64,000 nucleotides of DNA from positions 106,350,320-106,414,319 of the forward strand of contig BSWB01000003.1 of NCBI GenBank assembly GCA_033239125.1, written 5' to 3'. The notes under the pieces were generated by a model. It saw only the letters and a program-made list of their open reading frames with translations, was not told the DNA's origin and did no database searches. How positions within the stretch are numbered: position 1 is the first letter of the stretch; the number at the start of each line of letters is the position of its first letter. The stretch comes from Fagopyrum homotropicum (taxonomy: Eukaryota > Streptophyta > Magnoliopsida > Caryophyllales > Polygonaceae). The position numbers were made by a program, and so were the translations under genes. Below are positions 1 to 8,742 of the stretch, in pieces.

Positions 1-344
1 AATCTTTTATCTTTGGAAAGAGATCTTATATTTTTGGGCTTGGCTCTTGGAAGGAAGAAGATATACTAGATCATATATTTTACCTATTTTTATGGGAGGA
101 GATCTTTCTAAGATATCTTATCTTTGGAGAGTAATTTTCCTATAAAAAGGGTCGGATTTCCCACAAATCCGACACGCTGCATACATCCTGCATACATTCA
201 CTTACACCTAATACACCGTTGCAGCCATACTCTAGTTGGGAGATTTGAAGAACCTTTTTGAAGGTTGAAGGAAGAAAGTCTATAGCTTTTATAGCTTTTC
301 GAAGGGTTTTTGTAAGATCATCTTAGATTCCCTTCTTTGTTTGT
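1..344 (+). repeat. Left part of a family-B LTR, cut by the window start and by element A
   Basis: This stretch aligns with the B LTR at about 20585-20905: the run of short GATCTT-rich segments, a TATA box (TATAAAAAG at 141-149), the CACAAATCC stretch after it and the TTGAAGGTTGAAGG stretch. The match stops at the 5' end of element A and resumes at 13333, so it is half of one LTR. It is more diverged from the two B LTRs than they are from each other, so it belongs to another, older copy. Its start lies outside the window. Confidence 0.88.
340..344 (+). repeat. Target-site duplication of element A, left copy (TTTGT)
   Basis: The five bases TTTGT directly before the TGTTAG start of element A recur directly after its terminal AACA at 13328-13332. 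A perfect 5-bp duplication is what Ty3/Gypsy integrase leaves, and it fixes both ends of A. Confidence 0.93.
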
Positions 345-1946
345 TGTTAGCATGAAATATTGTGATATTTTAGGCACGTTTTCTAAGTGTATTTCATCCA
401 TATTGATAGTCTTTGATTAAGCATTGATGCATTTGTGAGCTAGTTTGTCTATAATGTCGATATAGAGGTCTACACAAGCTTTATGTTGATTGTAGGCAAT
501 TAAGAGCTATTTCCGAACGGATTGTGCGAGAATGGAGTTTGATTGAGCATGTCCAAGGATTGAGGACATCTCTAGGAGCTAAGGAAGGTGCTAACTTGAA
601 GAATATGCACGAGGAAAGGAAGAATTACGGTATAGCCCTAAACCACGCTCTAAAATACGGCCGTACTACATTCCACGTTCAAGTCCACGGCCGTGGAACC
701 TTAGCAAGGGAAGCGTGATTCATTCCAGCAACTTCTACGATCTCCTACGCAGTTGGGCCGGGCTAATATTTTATCTTACACTATAAAAGGATGGATGAAG
801 AGAGATTCCGTCACCTTCACTTATGCTTAGACGCACTTCCGCTCATACTTGGATTTGCCCTAATTTTGCATTTTGGCGGAGATTGTGATTGAGAGATTTG
901 TGCTTTGCCATTGGGATTTCCGGATTGACGGAAGATTGAAGATTCAGAAGATTGTTCGTAAGAAGATTTCGCTTCTTGCTTAGGTTTGATTTAGAAGACG
1001 GATTGACATCCCGTTCTTCCTTCTTATCTAAGATTTGTGATTGTTTGTGTTATTCCAGAATCTATTGACGTTATTATTCTTGATTTGTGGATTTGAGATT
1101 AACTTGAAAGTTATTGAAGGTTTTCGGAAGTTTTCATCTTTTATTCTTTCAAACCTTGAATTTGATATCAATATGACTGTTGTTGGCTAAAACCCTTTAA
1201 CAATTCTAAGGTGAAGGGTTGATAGTTGTGTCTTAGATGATGATAGATCGATCGTAAACAGATTGGACCCTGAGAGTTAGAGAGAATCGCCGACGAACCT
1301 AATCCACGGTCTGTTCTTGAGCTTCCACGGCCGTGGAACTCAAGAACTACCCGTAATTTTGTGTCAGTTTACGAACTTGCTTTTACTTTAATCCAAAGTT
1401 AAAGATTTGCTTTAACTTAGTCTTGGCTTGCCTTTTCTAGGTGGTAGTGAAGCCTCAACAACCTCTACCTCGATTGTGAGTGTCACAACCATAATCGGTT
1501 TAGTTAGTCTTGATCCTTGGATTACAAGTTTGGGTGTTTGACGTTAATTCTTGCCTTTAGAACCTTTCTATATTGAAGCCTCAACAACCTTTATAGAAAG
1601 TGTCTTTTAGGTGAGTCATATAAGGTGTTTGGAACTTCACCGTACGATTGCCTTACATTAGCATACCTTTGCAACCCTCAACTCTGTCCTTATACCTTTA
1701 GTATATCTTGAATCGATTGCCACAACTGGATACTTGGATCTTTAAGATTGTTGTTTTCCCAATATTTGAAAAGCTTCATACATTGACTTGCTTGATAATC
1801 TATAATCGGATTTAACCCCCCAAATCCCTGTGTTCGATACTCTGGAATTCTTGCTCAACTATATCGATCCGTACACTGTGGGTTCGCTTGCTTGATTTCT
1901 AGTTTTATAATTAAAGCTTATTTGCACGCACGCTAAGTGGTGAACA
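345..1946 (+). repeat. 5' LTR of element A (1602 bp)
   Basis: It begins TGTTAGCATG and ends GGTGAACA, just before the primer-binding site. It matches 11615-13327 throughout, but lacks about 110 bp near 744 that the 3' LTR has at about 12007-12118. Palindrome CCACGGCCGTGG occurs at 685-696 and 1325-1336. A TATA box (TATAAAAGG) lies at 782-790, so transcription probably starts near 810-820. Confidence 0.93.
782..790 (+). promoter_or_regulatory. TATA box of the A LTR promoter
   Basis: TATAAAAGG is preceded by a CAAT-like stretch (GCTAATATTTTATC; CCAATATTTTATC in the 3' LTR) and, about 85 bp upstream, by the palindrome at 685-696. The same box recurs at 12164-12172 in the 3' LTR. The call rests on the motif and its U3 position. 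Confidence 0.7.
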
Positions 1947-1952
1947 AGTATT

Positions 1953-1970
1953 TGGCGCCGTTGCCGGGGA
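1953..1970 (+). promoter_or_regulatory. Primer-binding site of element A (tRNA-Asp)
   Basis: TGGCGCCGTTGCCGGGGA begins 6 bases after the LTR. It is complementary to the 3' end of plant tRNA-Asp(GUC) including CCA, the primer typical of Athila-lineage elements. The same 18-mer occurs in B (21919), E (53640, complement) and D (62890, complement). Confidence 0.92.
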
Positions 1971-2049
1971 TTTGGTTAAGGCCGAATTCGGTTTACGGTT
2001 GTCAAGCTTGGGAGCTCTTCCCTTGTTATTTTGATATCTTTTCAAGTGC

Positions 2050-3042
2050 ATGCGCAGGTCTAGGAACACCGAAGACCTCTTACCTCTTGATCAAGAGCTT
2101 GAGAGGACTTTAAGGCAAAAGCGTAAGGAAAAGAAAATGGCTGAAGAAAACGAACGTGATCTTCAATCGGAGTTAGCGGAGAAAGAAGCTCAACTCCAAT
2201 GGAGTGAGAAGAGACGGATCGTCACCAAATGAAGGTTGATGATCTAACGGACATGATGTTCCAAATGAGGTAGGAAATAAACAACCTTAAGGAGAAAAAG
2301 AAAAGGAGGAGACCGGGAAGATCGGTTAGAGCCAACTCATCTAATGAGGATAGCGACTCCTCCATGCCGCCGTTAGAGGAAATTGATCCAACGATCAATG
2401 TGAATCCATTCCATCCACGGGAAGCTGCAAATCGCCGTGTTCCACCTAGGAATGCGAGGATCGAACGTGTGGATGAGAAAGCCAAGGACTCTTGGCCAAA
2501 GGATGGATCCAACGCAGCAACCACGCTGTTTAGGTGTGAACTTCGATGCTGACGATGTACAAGGGTTTAGCTTCAACCCGCAAGTTATTACTCTTGTTCG
2601 CCAAAACTAATTTGGCGGAACAAGCGCTGAATCTCCACACCAACACTTACAAAACTTTGAGTGTATGATGGAGACAATGAGGCCGAAGAACGCGACTACC
2701 AACAACTATAAGCTCAAGCCTTTCTTCTTCTCTTTGAAGGGGAAAGCATTGTCTTAGTATCAAGCTCTTCCTTGTGGGAAACTAGACACGTGGGAAGACC
2801 TTTCCGCGGAGTTCCTCACTAAGTTCTTTCCGCCATCCAAAACGGCGGAGCTAAGAGGTAAGATTAATGCATTTTCCATGAGATCTAACGAAAGTTTGTT
2901 TCAATCTTGGGAAAGGTTTCAGGATTTGCTCTTGGATTGCCCTCATCATGGCATATCCAAGCTTGCACTTTTGAAGATATACTATAAGGGGCTGGATGTG
3001 GAGACACAATTCAAGCTCCAATCCCTCTAATGTGGTACATTC
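2050..3042 (+). pseudogene. gag: Element A Gag, N-terminal two thirds, broken
   Basis: The start ATG at 2050 and the first 50 codons match the intact Gag of D and E. An 11-nt deletion near 2213 then shifts the frame. Further lesions relative to D are a TAG at about 2269, a one-base insertion near 2480, a TAA at about 2609 (from CAA), a TAG at about 2757 (TGG, in the LSWYQ motif) and a TAA at about 3028. The region encodes a charged coiled-coil-like N terminus and the retrotransposon Gag core (ESPHQHLQNFE, TEFLTKFFPPSKT and LLDCPHHGIS motifs), which would assemble the virus-like particle. No functional Gag can come from it. Confidence 0.88.
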
Positions 3043-5127
3043 ATGGACATGAGGGAAGATGACGCTTGGGACTTCATTGAGAAGCAAGCAAGAGTCATAG
3101 AGAAGTATTCTCACCGGAAAGTGGAGGGAAATCGTGTGGAGCAAGGAGCAAAGCTCACACATGAAGCTCAAAATCAAATTTTCTCCCTCAACAATGAGAT
3201 TAAAGAGTTGAAGGAAGCTATCAAGACCAACTTTCCGAAGCAACAAGGAAAAGATGTTGGCTACTTGGGCAACAACAATGGTGGTGAGAATACAAACCGC
3301 AACAACAACAACAACCGGAACAACAACCGGAATAATTGGAACGGCAACAACAACAACCGGAACAATAATTGGAAAAACAATAGGGGTTCAAACAACAACA
3401 ATTGGCGCTCCAATCAACAAAACTCCGGTAACTCTTATCCTTCCAATTCAAATTCACTAACTCCACCTTCCTCTTCCTCTACTCCTTTGAAAAGCCAGGG
3501 GCAAACATCTAATGGAGGAAGCACTTCGGGGAAGGAGAAGCCCGATCCCATGTTGGAGACAATTTTGGGAAAGCTTCAAGGGTTAGAGACTCGCATCATC
3601 AAGGTTGATGATCACATAACTAAGGTTGATAAAGCCCAAAAGGTTTTAGAAAACCAAATGTTTACACATGCGGAGGAAGTTCCTAGGAATCAAGGGAAAC
3701 TTCCAGGAAAAATGGAGGACAACCCAAAGGGAAGGGTGGTGGCAATCACAACTAGGAGCGGGGTGACAACTACCGATCCGCAACCTAAGTTTGTAGAAGT
3801 CCCCGTTGAGAAAGAGAAAGAAAAGGGGAAGGAGAAGGAAGATATCTACGTTCCTCCTCCACCTTACAAACCTCCCCTACCATTCCCTCAATCTAGAGCA
3901 AGAGCGCGTCTTGATAAAAAATTTGCTAAGTTTATAGAACTCATGAGCAAGCTGCATATTAATATACCTTTCATTGATGCTATTGTAGGTATGCCGGCTT
4001 ATGGCAAATTCTTAAAGGAGATCCTCTCTAACAAGAGAAAGTTAGAGGATTTTGGAGAGGTTAAGATGAGTTCGGATTCTTCGGATATCATCAAGACCAT
4101 GAAGGAGAAGATGCCCCCAAAGCTAAAGGATCCGGGGTCATTTTGCATTCCCATAGGAGTGGGAGATGTCACATATGACGCATTATGTGACTTGGGAGCA
4201 AGTGTGAGCATCATACCACTTGCATTATGTAGGAAGATCGGTTTAGGCGACCCTAAACCGGTAAAGATGACGTTGTACATGGCGGATCGATCCATCACTC
4301 GCCCCGTCGGTATTGTAGAAGACGTCCCGGTCAAGCTAGGTAAATTCTTCGTTCCCATTGATTTTGTTGTGCTTGACATTCCTGCAGATAGTCCGGTCCC
4401 GATCATACTCGGAAGACCGTTTCTTGCAACTTCCGGCTACATAGTCGATTGCAAGAATGCTAGACTCGCCTTTGACATAGGAGAGGAGAAGGTAGAGTTC
4501 GTTCTTTCCACTCTAGTGAAGGAACCAATCTTTGATGAGGATATATTCAATATCCAAGATGAAGAAGGGTTGTCTAGAGAGGAGGTAAGTGTTATTCTCT
4601 TCAAAGATCCTTTGCAAAAGGTTATTACTATGAGTCTAATGGACGTAGGGGAAGAAGAGGAGTGCAATGAGGCAATTGAAGCCTTAGAAGCACAAGAAGA
4701 AGTATGCGAAGAGGAGTTTGAGAAACTCCACGACGAAGCAGAAAACGTGAGAATCCACGGCCATACACTATATTCCACGGCCGTGGATTTCACCACCCAA
4801 AGCTTGGCTCACTCCATAGGGTTACACGGTCGTGGAGAGAATAGAGCAACCGTATTCCCTTTCCACGCCCTAAACCACGGCCGTGGAGGATGCAGAGAAA
4901 CCGTGATTCTAGCCGTGGAAGAAGGAGATCGTACCTCTTCTTCAACTTCTCTTGATTCTTCTCCTACACCTTCTACTTCCTTAGACACTTCTAAGGAAGC
5001 ATCGGATGCTCCTCAAGAATCATTGGAAGCTCCGAAAGCGATGGAAGTAAAGCCACTTCCTACTCATCTAAGGTACGTATTTTTTGGATCTAATTCTACC
5101 TTTCCGGTTATTGTAGGTTTGATCTAA
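3043..5127 (+). CDS. Element A Gag C terminus, aspartic protease and spacer (694-codon open piece)
   Basis: This frame stays open from the end of the Gag core (FMDMREDDAWDFIEKQ) through the Asn/Arg-rich tail (residues about 85-140) and a Pro-rich linker into a retropepsin-like domain. The protease shows ALCDLGASVSIIP (Asp-Leu-Gly in place of Asp-Thr-Gly) and IILGRPFLATSG. It would cut the Gag-Pol polyprotein inside particles. A low-complexity, Ser/Thr-rich spacer holding the family palindrome (4775-4786, 4875-4886, read as HGRG) follows. The frame ends at 5127 through a small deletion just before RT. The ATG at 3043 is only the first after the last gag stop, not a true start. Confidence 0.82.
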   Translation: MDMREDDAWDFIEKQARVIEKYSHRKVEGNRVEQGAKLTHEAQNQIFSLNNEIKELKEAIKTNFPKQQGKDVGYLGNNNGGENTNRNNNNNRNNNRNNWNGNNNNRNNNWKNNRGSNNNNWRSNQQNSGNSYPSNSNSLTPPSSSSTPLKSQGQTSNGGSTSGKEKPDPMLETILGKLQGLETRIIKVDDHITKVDKAQKVLENQMFTHAEEVPRNQGKLPGKMEDNPKGRVVAITTRSGVTTTDPQPKFVEVPVEKEKEKGKEKEDIYVPPPPYKPPLPFPQSRARARLDKKFAKFIELMSKLHINIPFIDAIVGMPAYGKFLKEILSNKRKLEDFGEVKMSSDSSDIIKTMKEKMPPKLKDPGSFCIPIGVGDVTYDALCDLGASVSIIPLALCRKIGLGDPKPVKMTLYMADRSITRPVGIVEDVPVKLGKFFVPIDFVVLDIPADSPVPIILGRPFLATSGYIVDCKNARLAFDIGEEKVEFVLSTLVKEPIFDEDIFNIQDEEGLSREEVSVILFKDPLQKVITMSLMDVGEEEECNEAIEALEAQEEVCEEEFEKLHDEAENVRIHGHTLYSTAVDFTTQSLAHSIGLHGRGENRATVFPFHALNHGRGGCRETVILAVEEGDRTSSSTSLDSSPTPSTSLDTSKEASDAPQESLEAPKAMEVKPLPTHLRYVFFGSNSTFPVIVGLI

Positions 5128-5797
5128 GCATAGATGAACATAGTAAGCTCATGGTTGTCCTTAGGAAACATAGAAAAGCTTTAGGATATACTATTGAGGA
5201 CTTAGTAGGAATCAAACCTTCCCTATGCATGCATAAAATATTAATGGAAGAGGACTTTAGGACTTCAAGACAACCTCAAAGGCGGTTCAATCCGACCATG
5301 AAGGAAATTGTCAAGAAGGAAATTCTTAAACTTCTTGATGCAGGTATCATCTACCCTATCTCCGATAGCAAGTGGGTGAGTCCGGTTCAAGTAGTTCCGA
5401 AGAAGGGAGGAATGACGGTCATCACCAACAAGAATAACGAACTCATTCCTACCCGAACCGTGACAGGATGGCGGATGTGCATAGACTACCACAAGCTCAA
5501 CAACGCGACAAGGAAGGATCACTTTCCATTGCCATTCATCGACTAAATGCTTGAAAGGTTCGCACAATAGCTATCTTGACGGTTATAGTGATTTTTTTCA
5601 GATTCCGATACACCCGGATGATCAAGAGAAGACCACATTTACGTGCCCATGGGGTACGTTTGCTTATAGGAGGATGCCGTTCGGGCTTTGCAACGCCCCA
5701 GCCACCTTTCAAAGGTGCATGATGGCCATCTTCTCCGAATACATTGAGGAAATCATGGAGGTCTTTATGGATGACTTCTCCGTATACGGTTCCTCTT
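5128..5797 (+). pseudogene. pol: Element A reverse transcriptase, N-terminal half, broken
   Basis: Two open pieces (5151-5546 and 5551-5799) encode fingers and palm of a Ty3/Gypsy RT: the WVSPVQVVPKKGG stretch, RMCIDY, the DGYS loop, YRRMPFGLCNAPATFQRCM and the catalytic FMDD motif near 5765. Lesions against D are the shift before 5151, TAA at about 5545 (from CAA), a deletion of about 10 nt near 5568 just before the first catalytic Asp, and a 2-nt deletion near 5796. No active polymerase can be made. Confidence 0.87.
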
Positions 5798-7933
5798 GAC
5801 AATTGTCTTTCTAACCTTGCTCTTGTATTACAAAGGTGTGAAGACACTAACCTAGTTCTAAATTGGGAGAAGTGTCAATTCATGGTTAAGGAAGGTATTG
5901 TTTTAGGACACTTAATCTCTAGTAGAGGGATTGAGGTGGATAAGGCTAAAATAGAGACTATAGAGAAGCTTCCTCCCCCAACTTCGGTGAAGGGGATAAG
6001 AAGTTTCCTAGGACATGCTGGATTCTATAGACGCTTCATAGAAGACTTCTCTAAAATATCAAAACCGCTCACTAATCTATTGATGAAGGATGCAGTTTTT
6101 GAGTTTTCGCAGGAATGCTTGGATGCGTTTAACATGATCCGGGAAGCTCTAATTTCAGCCCCTATTATCCAACCTCCGGATTGGAGCCTTCCCATTGAGG
6201 TTATGTGCGATGCTAGTGACGTAGCCATAGGAGCTGTTCTTGGACAAAGAAAGGAAGGGCGAACCCACGCTATCTACTACGCTAGCAAGACGCTAGACGA
6301 AGCGCAACTCAACTACGCCACTACGGAAAAGGAATTTTTAGCCATTGTTTATGCTATTGGCAAATTTCGCTCTTATCTTGTAGGTGCAAAGGTGATTGTA
6401 TACACGGATCATGTTGCGATCCGGTATCTCCTTGCAAAGAAGGATGCGAAGCCAAGGCTAATTAGATGGATTGTTCTCCTACAAGAATTCGATCTAGAGA
6501 TCCGCAACAAGAAGGGTTCGGAAAATTCTGTTGCGGATCATTTGAGTCGCCTAACACATCTAGAGGACGACCACTTACCTATAGATGACTCCTTCCCGGA
6601 CGAACACCTACACATTATAGAGGAGTGCATCGATGTGATCTCCAAAGGTAACGAACCATGGTTTGCTGATTTTGTTAACTATTTGGTTTGTCAGGAGATA
6701 CCGCCCGGATTATCCTACGCACAAAGAAAGAAGTTCTTTAATGATGTTCGGGAATACTTTTGGAATGAACCTCTCCTCTTTAAGAGAGGTCCGGATGGCA
6801 TCATTCGGCGATGTGTGCCGGAAGATGAGATGCAAAGTGTCATCCGCCATTGTCATTCACTACCTTGTGGAGGACACGCTAGTTCGAACAAGACTAGCGC
6901 TAAGGTATTGCAATCTGGATTCTTTTGGCCTACTTTATTTAGAGATGTGCAATCCTTTGTTTCCTGCTGTGATGCTTATCAAAGAACAGGAAATATCTCT
7001 AGCAGGAATGAGATGCCTCTCAATAACATCCAAGAGGTGGAGATTTTCGATGTTTGGGGAGTTGATTTTATGGGACCGTTCCCATCATCTTGTGGAAACC
7101 AATATATACTCTTGGCGGTGGATTACGTTTCTAGATGGGTGGAAGCAATTGCCTCTCCCACCAATGATGCCATGGTGGTGGTTAAGTTCTTTAACAAGAC
7201 CATCTTCCCACGATTAGGAACACCAAGGACTATCATTAGTGATGGAGGCTCTCACTTCATTGCCCGGCGCTTTGAAGCTCTCTTAGCTAAGTATGGGGTG
7301 ACTCACAAGATCGCCACCCCTTATCATCCACAAACTAGTGGACAAGTTGAGATCTCAAACCGGGAGATCAAAGGAATCCTAGAGAAGACGGTTTCAAGGA
7401 CTAGGATGGATTGGTCCTTGAAGCTTGATGATGCATTATGGGCGTACCAGACTGCGTACAAGACTCCCATAGGAACCACACCATACAACCTTGTGTATGG
7501 GAAGTCTTGCCACTTACCGGTAGAGTTAGAGCACAGGGCGTTTTGGGCTATCAAGCGGTTGAATTTCAGCATGAAGGAAGCGGGAGAGAAGCGTCTCTTG
7601 AACCTTAATGAGCTTGAAGAACTTCGCTTGAACGCTTATGAAAACGCTAAGATTTACAAGGAGAGAGCAAAGCGTTGTCATGATAAGCATATCATTCCAA
7701 AGGACTTCAAAGAAGGAGATCAAGTTCTCCTCTTCAATTCAAGGCTTCGTCTCTTTCCAAGTAAGCTTAAATCTCGTTGGATCGGACCTTTTCTAATCAA
7801 ACGTATTTTCCCCCATGGTGCAGTGGAAGTATGGGGTGAAGCGGGCGGAAGCTTTAAGGTGAACGGTCAACGACTCAAGAAGTATACGCCGGAACTCCAA
7901 GCTGAAGAGTTCGCGCCCACCGCACTCGAATAA
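5798..7933 (+). CDS. pol: Element A RT thumb, RNase H and integrase (open piece)
   Basis: From 5798 the frame matches D and E to the natural C terminus (AEEFAPTALE, TAA at 7931). It holds the RT connection (GHAGFYRRF), RNase H (MCDASD, TEKEFLA, YTDH and VADHLSR) and integrase. The integrase keeps D-58-D-35-E (VDFMGPF, SDGGSHF, QVEISNREIK). Its HHCC zinc finger reads CCDAYQRTG where D and E have CCDACQRTG, so the last zinc ligand is lost (Cys to Tyr at 6977-6979). RNase H would degrade the RNA template and integrase would insert the cDNA. The piece is open but lacks the RT N terminus in frame and is probably inactive. Confidence 0.86.
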   Translation, partial: DNCLSNLALVLQRCEDTNLVLNWEKCQFMVKEGIVLGHLISSRGIEVDKAKIETIEKLPPPTSVKGIRSFLGHAGFYRRFIEDFSKISKPLTNLLMKDAVFEFSQECLDAFNMIREALISAPIIQPPDWSLPIEVMCDASDVAIGAVLGQRKEGRTHAIYYASKTLDEAQLNYATTEKEFLAIVYAIGKFRSYLVGAKVIVYTDHVAIRYLLAKKDAKPRLIRWIVLLQEFDLEIRNKKGSENSVADHLSRLTHLEDDHLPIDDSFPDEHLHIIEECIDVISKGNEPWFADFVNYLVCQEIPPGLSYAQRKKFFNDVREYFWNEPLLFKRGPDGIIRRCVPEDEMQSVIRHCHSLPCGGHASSNKTSAKVLQSGFFWPTLFRDVQSFVSCCDAYQRTGNISSRNEMPLNNIQEVEIFDVWGVDFMGPFPSSCGNQYILLAVDYVSRWVEAIASPTNDAMVVVKFFNKTIFPRLGTPRTIISDGGSHFIARRFEALLAKYGVTHKIATPYHPQTSGQVEISNREIKGILEKTVSRTRMDWSLKLDDALWAYQTAYKTPIGTTPYNLVYGKSCHLPVELEHRAFWAIKRLNFSMKEAGEKRLLNLNELEELRLNAYENAKIYKERAKRCHDKHIIPKDFKEGDQVLLFNSRLRLFPSKLKSRWIGPFLIKRIFPHGAVEVWGEAGGSFKVNGQRLKKYTPELQAEEFAPTALE

Positions 7934-7992
7934 GTGCGAATATGGTCTAGCTACGGACCTTAAACAAAGAGCTTCTTGGGAGGCAACCCAAG
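7921..7992 (+). other. Paired hairpins around and after the pol stop codon of A
   Basis: CGCACT-CGAATA-AGTGCG (7921-7938) places the pol TAA in the loop of a 6-bp stem. CTTGGG-AGGCAA-CCCAAG (7975-7992) follows. The second hairpin also occurs in B (26206-26223, with a pair-preserving G-T change), E (about 47632-47650, complement) and D (about 56842-56860, complement), always within about 70 nt of the pol stop. A role in termination, stability or downstream expression is inference. Confidence 0.6.
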
Positions 7993-8742
7993 GTATTGCA
8001 TCTACGTTTTTGTTTTCGATTCATAGTTTAGCTTAGTTTAGACGTTTTTGCTTTGTTTTGCCTTCGATACCTCCGGTATGTTTGTGTTTTTGGATGTAGG
8101 AACATTAAAAAAGGAAAGGGGAAGAGAAAGTTTGAAGAAAAGTGACAAAACTTGGACTTTGGAGCATTACAGAGAGTTCCACGGCCTAAACCACGGCCGT
8201 GACAGCTACAGTGACCGTAATTTCCAAAAGCCTTTGAAAAATCACCAAAACCACGGTTCCGCACAATTCCACGGCCGTGGAACCCCCCGATAGACCGTGG
8301 TTTTCAAAAATTTTGCCGGCCACTATATAAACCACGTTCTTCACAAAACACATCTCACAAACCCAATTCCACGCCCTATTTCGCCGAAATCACGCCCCTC
8401 ACCTCAATTCTTCGTTCGTTAATCGTTTTCAACGATTCTTCGACCCAAACTGAAGTAAATCCAACCACCAACGAGATCCAAGCAACGATTCGAGCGGCAA
8501 ACCACCGGAGAAAGCACAATTCGGATTCTAAAATCCGAAAACCTAGGTTTTTGGTTCTTTCTCTATCTTTGTCAATTCAGCTTCGTTTTTGCTAGCATTT
8601 GTAGGAGAACTGATTGAAATTGGAAGAAATTAGTCTAGGACTGATTGATTGCTGAGTTTGGCAAAAAATCGAGACGAACCACGGTCTCTGTCACTTCCAC
8701 GGCCGTGGAACACCAAGAACAGACCGTGGTTTCTGCCAGAAA
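7934..8742 (+). promoter_or_regulatory. Pol-to-env spacer of A with putative internal promoter
   Basis: The spacer has no gene. After the hairpins it carries palindromes (a CCACGGCCGTG at 8191-8201, CCACGGCCGTGG at 8269-8280 and 8697-8708), a TATA box (TATATAA, 8324-8330), a C/A-rich leader and the hairpin AATCGTT-TTC-AACGATT (8421-8437). The TATA box lies 419 nt before the env-position ATG. B, D and E keep the same order and spacing, which suggests the downstream ORF is transcribed separately. This is inferred from sequence only. Confidence 0.55.
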
